Of a stretch of 64,000 nucleotides of DNA, positions 35,335 through 47,165 are shown in pieces; within the stretch, counting starts at the first letter, position 1, and each line of letters opens with the position of its first letter. A model generated the notes under the pieces. That model had not been told where the DNA came from, searched no databases, and saw nothing but the letters and a program-made list of their open reading frames with translations. A program made the position numbers and the translations under genes. The stretch is from positions 94,033,464-94,097,463 of the forward strand of contig NC_081847.1 of the NCBI RefSeq assembly GCF_963259705.1. The letters are read 5' to 3'. This DNA comes from Myotis daubentonii. Its lineage: Eukaryota > Chordata > Mammalia > Chiroptera > Vespertilionidae.

Positions 35335-35569
35335 CAGTGATGGCGAACCTTTTGAGCTCGGCATGTCAGCATTTTGAAGAACCCTAACTTAACTCTGGTG
35401 CTGTGTCACATATAGAAATTTTTTGATATTTGCAACCATAGTAAAACAAAGATTTATATTTTTGATATTTGTTTTATATGTTTAAATGCCATTAAACAAA
35501 GAAAAATCAACCAAAAAAATGAGTTCGCGTGTCACCTCTGACACGCGTGTCATAGGTTCGCCATCATTG
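35335..35569 (+). mobile_element. Non-autonomous hAT transposon, 235 bp
   Basis: Terminal inverted repeats: CAGTGATGGCGAACCTTTT at the left and, reverse-complemented, CAATGATGGCGAACCTA at the right. A perfect 8-bp target duplication CCCTATAC lies at 35327-35334 and 35570-35577, diagnostic of the hAT superfamily. The interior is AT-rich and non-coding. A short inner palindrome GTGTCA…TGACACGCGTGTCA lies near the right end. Confidence 0.96.
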
Positions 35570-35577
35570 CCCTATAC

Positions 35578-36838
35578 CCTTAAATACTTCAATGTATGTT
35601 TTCTAAAGCAAGGACATTCTTTTACATAACCCTAATGCGATCACCAAACTCAGAAAATTAACATTGATAGAATAATATTATCTACATTATTTAAGTTGCT
35701 GATTTTACGAATAATTTGTTTTGTGGTAAAAGATGATGCATTGCGTTCAATTGTCAAGTCTCCTTCAATCTGGAACACTCTCCAGTCTGTCTTTCTCACA
35801 ACCTTGACATTCTGGACGAGTATAAGCCCGTTGTTTGGTAGAATATCTCTCCATTTGGGTGTTTGCTTATATATCTTTAAAAGTACAAACTATTCGTTCT
35901 GGAGGAGCTGGAAAATGCTTGTTGCTCTAGAAACCTGTAAGTTCAAGATTTGTTGGCTTATGTGAGCTTTGAATATGTGAGACGCTGAAGAGGTTGAATC
36001 TATGAATTTAAACAGACGGTTTCTGAGCCACGTGCACATTCTTCAGATTCTCTACACTTTGTCCTTAAATAAAAATAGTAAATGACCCAAGTCACGAGTT
36101 GAAAACTGTGAGATTCATTTTTAAGAGACAAGCGCTAAGTCCTTGGTTTTAGGAAGTGTTACTGTAGATTGTTTTCTCCTGTTGGGCTATTTGTCCCGCT
36201 TTGTCTTAAGTAGCTGACAGGAGTGAGAAGTTGCGCGGGAGAGGTTCGGGAGAGGTTCGTAGGTAGTTGAACCCGTTCACCGAAAAGGTCCAGCAGCTGT
36301 GCCGCCAACGGGAAGCCTCGGTGAGGACAGCTGGCCCATTGCTGTCGCGGACGCTTCGTCTCTTTATGCCAAGACTGCTCTTCCCCAGGGTGTCTGTTTT
36401 GGGGAGTCTGTACATTCAGCTCTGTCAGGTTACCTTTCCACACACAGCCGTGTAGGGTTTTAAAAATCAGCCGCCACATTTTTGGAGTCTCTTTTCCCCC
36501 TTTTATTTCAGTAGGTTTGTTGGGCTGACATTGGTTAATAAAGTTATACCGTTTCAAGTGTCCGTTTCTATGACCCATCATCTGTGTAGCATCATGTGCC
36601 CAGCCCAGTCAAGTCTTCTCGGACCCCATTTACTTGATCCCCTTCACCCTCTTCTACGCCCCCTGGCCCCCCAGAAGCTCAGCGAGGTCTTGGGAATCAA
36701 CTTTCTTTCTCCTCTGCTGCTGTGAAAACTGAAACAGAACTGTCGTTTCAGGAATCATGTCTCTTCTTGAACAACAGGTTTTCACTGTAGAGCTGAGGAG
36801 AGATCCATGTGGACAATACAGATGCTGTTACTATTATA
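35578..36838. other. Unassigned intergenic sequence
   Basis: Nothing recognised beyond motif-free frames on both strands (for example 36159-36581 minus). Confidence 0.5.
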
Positions 36839-36980
36839 CTAGAGGCCTGGTGCACCGAATTTGTGCAAGGGGCTTGGTCCTTGCAGCCCCGGCTTCATCC
36901 AGAAGTTTGTCTGGAAGGACGTCCGGAAGGGTGTTTGACTTTTCTGTCTAATTAGCACATTATGCTTTTATTATTATAGA
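36839..36980 (-). mobile_element. Short HeliBat-type Helitron, 142 bp, reverse orientation
   Basis: On the minus strand it begins TCTATAATAATAAAAGCATA and ends CACCAGGCCTCTAG, with A and T on the outer sides. It is the shortest of the four Helitrons in the window and keeps both termini. Confidence 0.85.
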
Positions 36981-38517
36981 TTGTTAGGATAACATATGAC
37001 ATACAGCCCTTTCCCACTGAGATTAAAATTTACTTCCCAGGATACTAAATTTATTTATTTTTTAAAGAAAAGCAAAAGGAAATGATGAGAAATAATTTTC
37101 AAAACACAAATAGCCAGTGACATTCGAGCCCCGAGCAGCTGTTGACCCCGGAGAACTGTCACCCGGACGGAAGGAGACTGCTGTGCGGGGCGGCTGCGGT
37201 GGCGCCTCCGCAGCCGTCGGCCCCTCCCTCCAGGCGGGAGCAGCGGAGGAGCCACCGGGCAGCCGCCTGAGAACAGTCATCCTCTCCGCATTGTCACATG
37301 GACTGGGCACTCAGCGGCCGCACTTCTGGTGAAAGCAGCCACCGCAGCCGGCGGCGCTCACCGTCCTGCTGCATTTATCGTCCTTGCAAGCGAAGCGATT
37401 AATAACAGAATTCTCTGAACTGAGCTCAAGCACTGCCCAGCTTCTCTTCCAGAAAAGTTGATGCAAAGCCCCCTTCTGTTCTCTGTTCATCGCTCCCACC
37501 TGCCGTCTGGGGGGCCTGGGTTAGTGCTATTTCGGGGTCTCACTACTTCCCCGGCTCCCAGCAGCAGCAGCCAGTGGCCACTCACCCCTCGCCACCTCCC
37601 GCACCCAGAACCTTCCCGAACCGGCATCCTTGTCAGCCCTCTCCCTGTCCCCGGCCTGGGACTCAGCTCTGATGCACCGACACGCACTTCAAAGGCAGCT
37701 CAGAATTCACACTTCAAAATTAAAACACGTTTTCTTCTCGGTGCCTGAGCCAGGAAACAGAGTCGCCTGGGATGGGAAGTGGTGGAGGAGAACAGACAAC
37801 ACGACACCGGCGCCCGCCTCCCGGGATGGCCTCCTGCCACACGTGTCCCCGCTCGCGTGGCGCCGTCCATGCTGCGGGGGCTGCTGTTGGTTCTGCGCTG
37901 CCACTTCCCTGCCCCCCCTGATGCCTCCTCACGCCTCAGCCGCCGCGAAGAAAGTGTGTGCTTTGGGGCGGGCTTGAGCTTCGAGCGCATTTTTGAAGGG
38001 AGCTCCCAGTTCGGAAGTGTTAGCACTCGGGGTAGCAGCTGGGTGATGGGATCGGAGGGCTCCCACAGTCAGAAAAGAAGGGCACAGGCATCGCCCGAGG
38101 ACGGGCCCAGCGCCTCCTTCCAGCCGCGATCGCTCACCTAGAGTCAGTCCTGCAGGCCCGGGCCTCGCCCATGGCCTGGCGTGGAGCGCGGGAGGCCCCG
38201 CACTTCAGAGCGCACAGCGTGGGCCGCTGTGAGGGGCGCTGTCCTGGCTGTGCTGTGGGGGGTGGGGGCGCTGGTTGCCAGTGATTCCACATGTCCTGCC
38301 TCTGGGCTTCCCTCCCCGCCGCCTGCCTGCAGGTGATGGGTCCGGGCTCCACGGAAGGGGCCCACCCATGGCCTGGCCGTCGTGGGGTGGGGGCTGAGGA
38401 AGGGGGTGGTGGTGAGAGGAGGGTCGGCACAACTCTGGTGCCTACGAGGGTCCCTCCACCCAGAGAATGCCCAGGCGATCGATCGGCTGGCTGCTGTCGG
38501 GGGTCCTTGGATATAGG
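36981..38517. other. Intergenic sequence, GC- and CpG-rich from 37117
   Basis: 37117-37380 and 37500-38160 are GC-rich with CpGs and overlapping frames on both strands. No frame shows a known domain and no transposon was recognised. Confidence 0.45.
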
Positions 38518-38895
38518 GGTGAGAGGGGCACAGGGTGAGAGGGGGCGCAGGGTGAGAGGGGGGCACAGGGCTGAGGGCGGGGCGCAGGGGTGAGAGGGTG
38601 GGCGCAGGGGTGAGGGCGGGCGCAGGGGTGAGAGGTGGGCGCAGGGATGAGGGCGGGCGCAGGGGAGAGGGTGGTCACAGGGGTGAGGCCGGGTGCAGGG
38701 GTGAGGGCGGGCGCAGGGGTGAGAGGGTGGTCACAGGGGTGAGGCCGGGTGCAGGGGTGAGGGCGGGTGCAGGGGTGAGGGCGGGTGCAGGGGTGAGGGC
38801 GGGCGCAGGGGTGAGGGCGGGCGCAGGGGTGAGGGCGGGTGCAGGGGTGAGGGCGGGTGCAGGGGTGAGGGCGGGCGCAGGGGTGAGGGAGGGCT
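38518..38895. repeat. GC-rich 18-bp minisatellite
   Basis: About 20 units of GGGGTGAGGGCGGGCGCA with GTGCAG/GCGCAG and AGGGTGGTCACAG variants; a larger unit of about 70-80 bp is visible where the TGGTCACAG variant recurs. The 18-bp period keeps frames open on both strands (Gly/Ala/Val/Arg-rich on one, Pro/His-rich on the other); these are artefacts. Confidence 0.95.
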
Positions 38896-39544
38896 TGGGC
38901 TCTGGGCTCTGGGGTTCTTCTCGAGAACAACACTCCCGGTGTGATCGCTTTCCTCTCTTCTCCCATTTGGAGCCGAGAGGACATGTCTGTGTCGAAGGAG
39001 GAAACCGCTTGGCCAGCGGCGTCTGCCTCTTTCTGCTCGGCCTGGGCTGCAGGCTGGCAGGTTCCCTTCTCCTCCCCGCGGTGACGGGCCTGGGCTTGAC
39101 TTGTTCCCAGGTTCTGAGGCGTTAACAACGCGTTTGTGCTTGGGCTGAGGAGAAAGGGCTCCAGAAAGCAAACTCATTACGACCTGAGCAATAGCAGGTG
39201 TGTGTGTGTGTGTGTGTGTGTGTAATACCTTGTATATTAATCTTTTAAAAGAGCTGGTCATTATAACCAGCCAGATCCTACAAAAAATGTAAAAATCGAT
39301 GTTTTTTATCGGTCAGTTTCTAATTGGATAACATTGCCCACTGTCCTCCTGGTTCTATTATCGATAAAACCAGTGATGGAGGGCGCCCGTGAAGATGGGG
39401 CGGCCGACTGGTCAGGACCCTGCAATGGATGGTACAGGCGGGGGTGGGGGGCGGGGGGGATTGCACGCAGCTCCAAGCACAGCCTGAGCAGCGGGAATTT
39501 ATAGCCAGGAGCAGGTGGGGGTGCTCAGTGGATGGAAAGGGCCG

Positions 39545-39577
<33 letters not shown>

Positions 39578-39671
39578 GGGGGGTGTTCTGGCTAATCCGA
39601 CCTGGCGGATTCTGGCTGAAGACAGGACAGGGCCATCAGACGTCCCCGGTGTGTGTGCGTGCGTGCGTGCA

Positions 39672-39702
<31 letters not shown>

Positions 39703-42246
39703 GGGGCAGGGGGGTGGAGGCTGAGGAGCCTAGTCAGATATCAGATGACAAGATCTGGGAGTCCAGCACGAGAAATAAATGCACGGAAACTAAAGTCCAC
39801 ACAAGGTAAAGGACAGCCTGAGCTGGGCGTGATGTGTTCCCGTGGCGGGAGGACACTTGGGGAAGTGTTTCCGGGTGAGGAGGCCCGGCCTGGCGTGGAA
39901 GGAGGCATGGGTGTTGGCAGATGAACAGGAGCGGCCCATCCAGCTGGAAGGAGTGTGTGTGCAGGCCAAGCCCCGGCCCCGCCTTCCGCCTGCATCCCTG
40001 CCGGCTGCGCGCTGGTGGCTGAGCCCTGCTCTCTGAGCAGCCCTGGGGGCTGAGCGCTGTCGCTCTTCCCTAGGGAGCAGCCAGGTGGCCCCGGGCAGAC
40101 GTCTAGTGACCAGCGTGGGGCCAAGGCGGAGATATTGAGGCACAAATCAGCCTCTGCCCCTGGAAGTGGAGGACTCCCCGCCCTTGAACTTTTGGAGCGA
40201 GGAGGAGCGTCAGCAGCCGGGCTGTGGTCTGGCCTGTGGGGACGGGCTGGCCCCCTGGAAGGGCTGCAGTGGCTGTCGGTGGCGTTCAGGACGAGCCCAC
40301 TGGGAAGGGACACTGTTTCCTTCCGAGAACGCTTTGGGATCCTGTGTGCCAGGACCTGGTGGACCGGCGTGCCTGACCTTGTCCAGTGGTCATCACGTGC
40401 TGACTGAGAATTCAGAGGACCCCTCCCGGTCCTGTTGCCAAGTTCCGGGCCACACAGAAGGACATCTGTGCGAAAGGACAGCTTAGCTGGTGGGCAGCTG
40501 AGCTTAGGGTGTTCAGTTTTCCAGGAGAGTCTCTGGGGCAGGGTCTTCATTCCTTCTAGAAATAGGTTGCTGTTGTTAGCAGCCACGTTATATTAGATGG
40601 TGCTACGCAGACTATAATTTGATTATCTGCTTTGGTGTTTTATTACGTATTGATTTAAGGTAGTTATAAATCTGCTCTTCAGTATCTTCTCCTCTAATTG
40701 CTCAATGTCCCTTTCAAAGATCTACACTATAAGCTCTCCTCAAAAACTATAAAGAAATCTTGATAAACGGATCGCCTTCCTTTTACCAGTTAATGCGAAC
40801 TGGTGTTTTACATGTTGCCTTGGCCAACAGGCAGCTCAGAGATAGATACGGTTAAGTCCTCACCATAGTGGCTTGGTGGGTTGTTGGAAGTGTGGTGAGA
40901 CTGAAGCCAGTTTGACCACCGGCCAATGGACACACGCAAGAGTTCAGTCCCCACAGCGTCTCATCAACATAGTGGACGATGTTGAAGGAAGCCCATCGTG
41001 GGAGGGCCTGCTCTGGTCTCAGTTATTCTAGTTTTCCGTGAATCTCATGCTCTCTCGTCCTTCACAGAGTCCTCCTGTTGCATAGACGTGTTTCATTACC
41101 AGCCATTGAAAATCCATTTTGAGAAACAGGAGGTGTAGGAAGTAAACGTGTGCGATGAAACCGTAACATCTTACTAAATGGCGTCGCCGTGTTTTCTGAT
41201 GACACGACCTGTGTGAACTCTGTATGGAGCACAAGTTTGGGTTCTGAGCTGCCATTAGCTGGGGAGCGTTACTGACGGGCAAGCACCCTCCCTCCTCCTG
41301 GGCGCCTAGGCGGGCGTCCTCTGCTCACCCCCTGGAGGGACTCGCTCGTCTCCAGACACGCCTGTCGCTCCCAGGGCCCCGGAGCTCTCAGTATGTGTCT
41401 GGGAGCCATAGCTGTCATCAGTGATGTATTCCGTGGGACATAGAGACTTGGAGCCAGAAGGACTGTAATCACCCGAATCCCATTTAGCTGAAGGGCTGGA
41501 CGGGCGTTCTGCAGCCACTGAGAGATGCCAGCAGACACCAGCGCGTTCCAGTTCCTGCCTGGGCTCCGGGGCCTCACTCCCGAGGGTGTAGCCGGGCCCA
41601 GAGACCAGTGTGCTCGCATTGTCCTTCCTGGAAGGGCAAACTGAGATGTGGCCCTGGGGCTTCCTTCTTGAGAACAAATTTCCATCTAGTTCTTTGTTTC
41701 TGGTCTCCATTGACACAGGGCTCTCTTCCTTCTGGCAGGAGCCGCCCTCCAGGGCAGGGCCTGTCTCAGACATCTCTCTGCCTGTGGCACCAGCTCAGGT
41801 CCTGGCAGAAACAAACATAATCACTCCCTCCCAGCACACCCCCCGCCCCCCTCCAGCCTACATCCTACCTCCCATTGAGAAGCGGAGTCTAGAATCTGGG
41901 CTGGGCTGGTGTGACCCACGGAATAAGGCAGAAGAATGTTCATTTTCCTGAACATTTCCACCCCCCGTCCACACACACACTCGTTTGTTTGTCTTTAATG
42001 TAGATGGGATTTGGTCGCCCTGTAATTTGATTTATTCACGTGGTGTCTCCATTCCATCTGCTATAACGGGGTGACTGTTCAGCACGGTGCTTAGCAGTCA
42101 GCCCAGGAGAACTGTGGGCGCACCAGCACCCCGAGTGTGCGGGGCTCTCATCAGAAACAGCCCCGTATGACGTCCTGACCATGTAAACTCTCTCCAGTGG
42201 GGGATGCTTCAGCCTGGCTCCCCGAGGGGAGTGCCTGGAGCCCCAC
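38896..42246. other. Intergenic sequence with three (TG)n arrays
   Basis: (TG)n arrays lie at 39199-39222, 39547-39575 and 39647-39700. No gene, transposon or RNA was recognised; the 39741-40586 minus frame (281 codons) has no motif and runs through the GC-rich surroundings. Confidence 0.5.
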
Positions 42247-42474
42247 TCCTCTTATTTTATTTTATTTTTAATTTTTATTGATTTCAGAGAGGAAGGGAGA
42301 GGGAGAGAGAGATAGAAACATCCATGATGAGAGAGAATCACCGATAAGCTGCCTCCTGCACACCTCCTACTGGGGATCGAGCCCGCAACCCGGGCCTGTG
42401 CCCTTGACCAGAATCGAACCGGGACCCTTCAGTCCTCAGGCCAATGCTCCATCCACGGAGCCAAACCCGCCAGG
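42247..42474 (-). mobile_element. VES-type SINE, reverse orientation
   Basis: The plus strand begins with the T-rich tail (TTATTTTATTTTTAATTTTT), then the AGAGGAAGGGAGAGGG tract, GCTGCCTCCTGCACACC and ends CCAAACCCGCCAGG. GCCCCAC lies at 42240-42246 and 42475-42481 as a probable target duplication. Confidence 0.92.
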
Positions 42475-42481
42475 GCCCCAC

Positions 42482-43554
42482 ACCCCGCTGAGCATCAGAG
42501 AGGGAACAGTCCTGAAGTCACGTTAGGCTGTAAACACTGTGCCAGCTCAGAAGCTACAAGTCCAGGACCACGCGAGGAACACAACTCCGAGCCTGGTCAC
42601 AATCCACGCTCCCGCCCCCCCCCCCCCCCCCCCCCGCCTCTCCCCGGCCGCTGGGACCTGTGAGCAGCCTCCTTCTGGGGAAGGGCCCGGGTCAGGCCCG
42701 TCTCCCCACTCCTTCCCCACCTTCTCCTTCTCCCTCCGTGGTCCCTGCCGTCCAGGCCTGAGGCAGGAGAGCCAGCTGCCGGAGGCGAAGGAAAGGCATT
42801 CCACGGGCGGGTGGCTCCCGCTCTGACCCAGGCAGCCTCCAACAATGGGCTCTTTCTTACGAAGGTTTGCATGGGCTCCGGGCGGCTACCCCTGGCCACG
42901 AGGGACCTCCCACCTGTGTTTCTCTTGAAAAGAATGATGGACGGGCTTCCAGCTGGCTGCTCTCCAGCGCGCATTCCCTAGAAACACACGGCTCCCTCCT
43001 GCTTCCCTCTGCGGAGTGAGGCCTGTCCCCCTCGCAGCTGGCCCCACTGGACAGGCCCCCAGGAGACACCAGGCTGGTTGATTCTCCCCGCGGCCCACAC
43101 CTGGCCCTGGAATCACTCCCATCTTTTTGCTCCGTAAGCTCTGGCAGCGCGGCCACCCCCACAGCCAGCTCACCTCCAGTTCCTCCATCGGAGCCCGGCA
43201 GCCTGCCTCTCCCTTCCTGTTCTCACGTGGGACCAGACATGGCGGTCACTGCAGCCCTGGTCCCCTCAGCTGCAGGGATGTTACTTCTTTCTCCGAGCAG
43301 TGTCTCTGGGGTTCCTTCTTCCAAGTTGAGGGATCAGGGGGCACCCCAAGCCCCTCCTCCGTGGCGATGCTCATCGGACAGCAGCAGCTTTCAGCCGGGA
43401 AGTGTCCCTCACCTGCTCCTAGCCCCTCGGAGCTGGTCTTCGTGTGTCTGAACAGGCGAGATGCGTAAGCGCTCAGTAGCAGCCTGTTTCCTGCCTCTTG
43501 GTGCTCAGTGAAAGCCTCTAACTTGGGCTGATGACTGTGATTGTTGTTGCTGTT
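42482..43554. other. GC-rich intergenic sequence
   Basis: A C-run of about 20 bases at 42616-42637; otherwise motif-free frames on both strands. Confidence 0.5.
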
Positions 43555-44060
43555 ATTGACCAGTTAAAAACGATTTCACAGGGTTCCATAGTAGGACTGT
43601 TATCATTTATTTACATTTTCCTCTGATAGCCATTGAGGCAGCTTCCGATTTCTCTTTATTAAAGAATAATGCACGAAGATATGTTCAAGGATGTTTATCT
43701 TCATGCACGTTTGGAATTTCTGTAGAATAGATTCTGAGAAGTAAGTAATATTTCTGCGTCCAAGGACAAATACAATTTAAAATTGGAGTTGCTGCTCAAT
43801 TTTCACTTCCCTACCAGGGCTTTCTCACCTGCTTGAAAACATCAATATTAGCATTTTATGCGTGTGATGGGTGAAGTCTTTTGCCTTACTGTTTCAACTT
43901 ACAATTTCCTGATTAACAGAGAAGCTCGTCATCTTCCCATATCTTTATTGGCCATTAGGGTATCTTCTTCAATTACATACTTTTTTCCCTGTTGGCTAAT
44001 TTGTCATTTTTCTCATTGGTTTCCAGATGCTTTTAATATATTGTAGATATTAATCCAGTC
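43555..44060 (-). mobile_element. Old L1 fragment (L1M-like), reverse orientation
   Basis: The arrangement (CTACCAGGGCTTTCTCACC, then GATGGGTGAAGT, then CAATTTCCTGATTAACAGAG, then TTTATTGGCCATTAGGG) matches the distal ORF2/3' UTR region of old mammalian L1, read on the minus strand. Part of it recurs at 44817. Confidence 0.7.
43715..43975 (+). repeat. First copy of a 260-bp direct duplication
   Basis: Matches 44817-45076 at roughly 90% by eye (about 27 differences), offset 1102 bp, same orientation. It lies inside the L1M-like fragment. Confidence 0.9.
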
Positions 44061-44816
44061 CCGTGGTTTTCAAAGTGCCATCGATAGAGTCCCAAGTTTC
44101 TGAGGAACTGGGTGAGGTGTGTGGGGTGCCCTGCCTGGCGGACCAGAGGCAGGACAGACAGGGCTCGGGCTCCCTCCTCCTGCGCTCCAGCCAGAGCAGC
44201 TCCCCTCTGCCGCACTTGGAGATGAGGGCCTTCATAAGGTTGCGTTTTGGAAAATTAAATGGAAGAATGTTGCTAAAGGTAAGTGTTTGAGCCAGATCAT
44301 CTTTAGGTATCACTATGGCTCTGAAAGACTGTGATCTTGGATTCTATAAATTCTAAAGTAAAGCTGTAGTATGTCAGGAAGAGGTGATAGAAATAGGATA
44401 TCTAGGTGACCACATTCTCAGAGCTTGATGTGTTTATTCATTTATGAAGGATTCCTGCTTAATGCTAGCGAGTTTACCAAAGGCTGGTATGGTTGTATAG
44501 AAGACAGCCGTGGCTGCTAACGCGCTAGTTCACAACCCCTGGTTGGTGGGGGAGACAGATAGTAAATAATTGGGGATTATACGTCACTTATGGCATGTGA
44601 TCCTAACCCAGTGGGCGGTGATGGGAATCTGTAACCCAAAAGTGACTGAACTAGGTGGGTGGAGAGAGAGGGGCTCCAGGCTGGGCGTGGATGGGCAGGA
44701 CACAAGGCAATAAACAATGCAAATGCATTTTAATTTTCTCGGATTATTGTCTTGTTTAATGGCAAGTCTTCAAATGAACAAATCTACAGAGATTTTTATT
44801 TTATAAATACATATAC
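44061..44816. other. Unassigned sequence between the duplicated L1M-like segments
   Basis: No repeat or gene was recognised. Confidence 0.5.
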
Positions 44817-45076
44817 AATTTCTGTAGAATAGATTCTGAGAAGCGAGTAATATTTCTCCATCAAGGACAAATACAATTTAAAATTGGAGTTGCTGCTCAA
44901 TTTTCACTTCCCTACCAGGGCTTTCTCACCTTCTTGAAAACATCAATATTTGCATTTTCCCCTTGTGATGGCTGAAGTTTTTTTCCTTGCTGTTTCAACT
45001 TACACTTTCCTGATTAATAGAGAAGCTCGTCATCTTTCCATACCTTGATTGGCTATTAGAATACTTTCTTCAGTTA
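44817..45076 (+). repeat. Second copy of the 260-bp direct duplication (L1M-like)
   Basis: Starts AATTTCTGTAGAATAGATTC as at 43715, and similarity ends near CTTTCTTCAGTTAATTT. The flanks on either side are not similar to those of the first copy. Confidence 0.9.
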
Positions 45077-46126
45077 ATTTTCTTGGAGTGGGAATAAAGG
45101 GATGGAGAATAAACTGGGTGAGGTGACAGAGAGAGGAAGGAGAAAGGTGGGAGGGGAGATATAACAGTGAGGTGACATTCCTCTGTTTTCTTCCCATGTC
45201 CTCTTCCTTTCCCTCTCTCCACCTTTTTAAGGTAAAAGTAAGCCTTGACTTGGGTAACTTACAAGTTAAAGTTGCATTTCTAAGATGGGACACACCTAAG
45301 TAGACAGTCTTTAAGTAACAACACGATGCCAATGTGAATGAAAAATGAGATTTTCGACCCACTTCCAATAACACAAAGAACCGCTTGACTTGAATTCAAC
45401 CAAAAGGAGGACCCAGCATTTACAAGTACGGAGGGACTTGACACGGAAGGTCACAAACTATCGGCTAGTGCATGGGCGGTGCTGGGCGCTCTCCCAGCCA
45501 ATACACAGAGCCCCAGAGAATCAGCTCGTTTTCAGATGGTGCTGACCCGGGTAGAGGACCCGATTCAGCGTTAGGATTTTGCTGTTGGAAATATGCTTTC
45601 TGTTGGGGTTGGAGCCTCCAGCACGTCTCGTCTGTCCCTCCCTGCACTGTCACCCTCGCCCAGGTCCCACCGCCCCTTTCCTCCCAGGCCCAGCAACGCC
45701 AGGCGTTGTTTCTGAGGTCTCTGCCCAGGGGAGTCTGCCCTGGTGGGAGAGGCCCCAGGGGTCACCCCATGCCCACAGCCCGGTTCCTCGGTTCCTCGCA
45801 GCCCAGGCCCGCGCCTCCACCAATGGAGATGCTCCGGCCCCCTGGCCGCTGTTCAGAGAGGCTGCCCTTTAGTTCTGATGGAGACGCGGCCCGGGAGCAA
45901 GTGTAGTTTCAGCACCGGGTCGCCTCTCCCGGCTGTGGAGCGTGCTCTTCCGCATCCTGAGTGGGGCCTTTGTGCAGAGGAAAAACCGTTTTTAATACTT
46001 GAGTGTTAAATGAATAATTTATAGGAATGTAAAAATATTAAATCTGTTTTATTAAGTTTTTAATTTTGACTTATAAATCTTGTGTTCTATGTGAAAAGCT
46101 ATTAAAATAAGAGCGAATAATTACAC
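45077..46126. other. Unassigned intergenic sequence
   Basis: Motif-free frames only; GC-rich between 45470 and 45960. Confidence 0.5.
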
Positions 46127-46640
46127 TTTTTTTTTTTAGAATAGTTCTTTAATTAACCCAACTTGGAAAAACCAGACATCCTCAAACAAGCAGTCCTGTT
46201 TACACATCTAATTTAACTAAATTCCTTGAACATTTATAAATACACCCATGTATTTAATAGATTGCATGTTCTTTTATAGAACTTTGACTGCCTTGACAGG
46301 GCAAGTTGAGAACACAGAGCAAATCTTATAAACCTGCTCCATCGAGTTTGCAAACGTATTAAAGCAGACGATTAAACATAAACAACTTCTCTGAAAAATT
46401 CCAACAATATTTACAAGTTTTCAAAAAATTTCTCTAAAATTTTCTAAAATTAATCGGACATTCAGGTTGGAATTACAAAGCTTAATAACCCGTCACAATC
46501 CCTAATACGCTAAATTCTCTTAAAATTAAAATACTTTAGTACCCGATACAGACCAACTGTCCCAGTGGTATAAAAGCTTTCTCCTAGATTTGACACAAAA
46601 TTGTGAATGCTATGGGTCTTATTTATTTTATTATGCTTAT
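46127..46640 (-). pseudogene. Probable 5'-truncated retrocopy of an mRNA 3' UTR
   Basis: The plus strand starts with an 11-base T-run (46127-46137), that is, a poly(A) tail on the minus strand. An ATTAAA signal lies about 10 bases upstream of it (plus-strand TTTAAT at 46148-46153). The following 500 bases read on the minus strand are AT-rich and 3'-UTR-like with no coding frame. The parent gene was not recognised, and a target duplication could not be fixed (ATAATTAC at 46116-46123 has only an imperfect partner near 46638). Confidence 0.45.
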
Positions 46641-46978
46641 AATTTAGTCTAGTCTTTTCAGGTCTGAAGACTCACTGCAGTGGGCGGGCTGAGGTTGGTT
46701 AGTGGGATGACAAGTCATGGCCAGGGTGAGGTCAGAGGAAGGAGGCGGGACATGGGCTTGAGGGCCGTATGCTCCTGTGACAATTCTGTGTCACCAACTG
46801 AAGACTCAGCTAATCTTCTAGGTCAAGGGGAGAACTCCAAATCCATGATTTGACCCAATACTGGTATCTGATGTGAGTCTTCACCTTTGTCCAAACTGTA
46901 ATGAGCTTCATTCAATTAATTTCTCTACTGCTCTGTTTAAATCAGCATCCCTGTCATTCAGGTTGGAAAGTACCTAGG

Positions 46979-47165
46979 GGCAACACTACCCAATAGAAAT
47001 GCGATGTGAGCCCCAATGTGAGCCATGTGTCACATTTTTTCAGATAACAACATTGATGGCATGAAAAGAAAGTGAAATTAGTTGTGTTTGTAGCACAGCC
47101 TTCCATCATGTATTTCATTTAACTCAGTCTATCCACGATATTATACTTTCAACATGTAATCCACA
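46979..47165 (+). mobile_element. Partial copy of the MER33-like hAT element
   Basis: CTACCCAATAGAAATGCGAT followed by GTGTCACATTTTTTCAGATA and TATTTCATTTAACTCAGTC matches the left half of the family whose right half is seen at 18490-18723. The right half is missing here. Family name uncertain. Confidence 0.45.

Noticed and set aside
38442..39261. Pro/His-rich and Gly/Ala/Arg-rich frames (228, 176 and 175 codons)
   Set aside because: Same artefact over the 18-bp minisatellite at 38518-38895.
39741..40586. 281-codon minus frame
   Set aside because: No motif, unlikely composition, overlapped by other open frames in GC-rich sequence.
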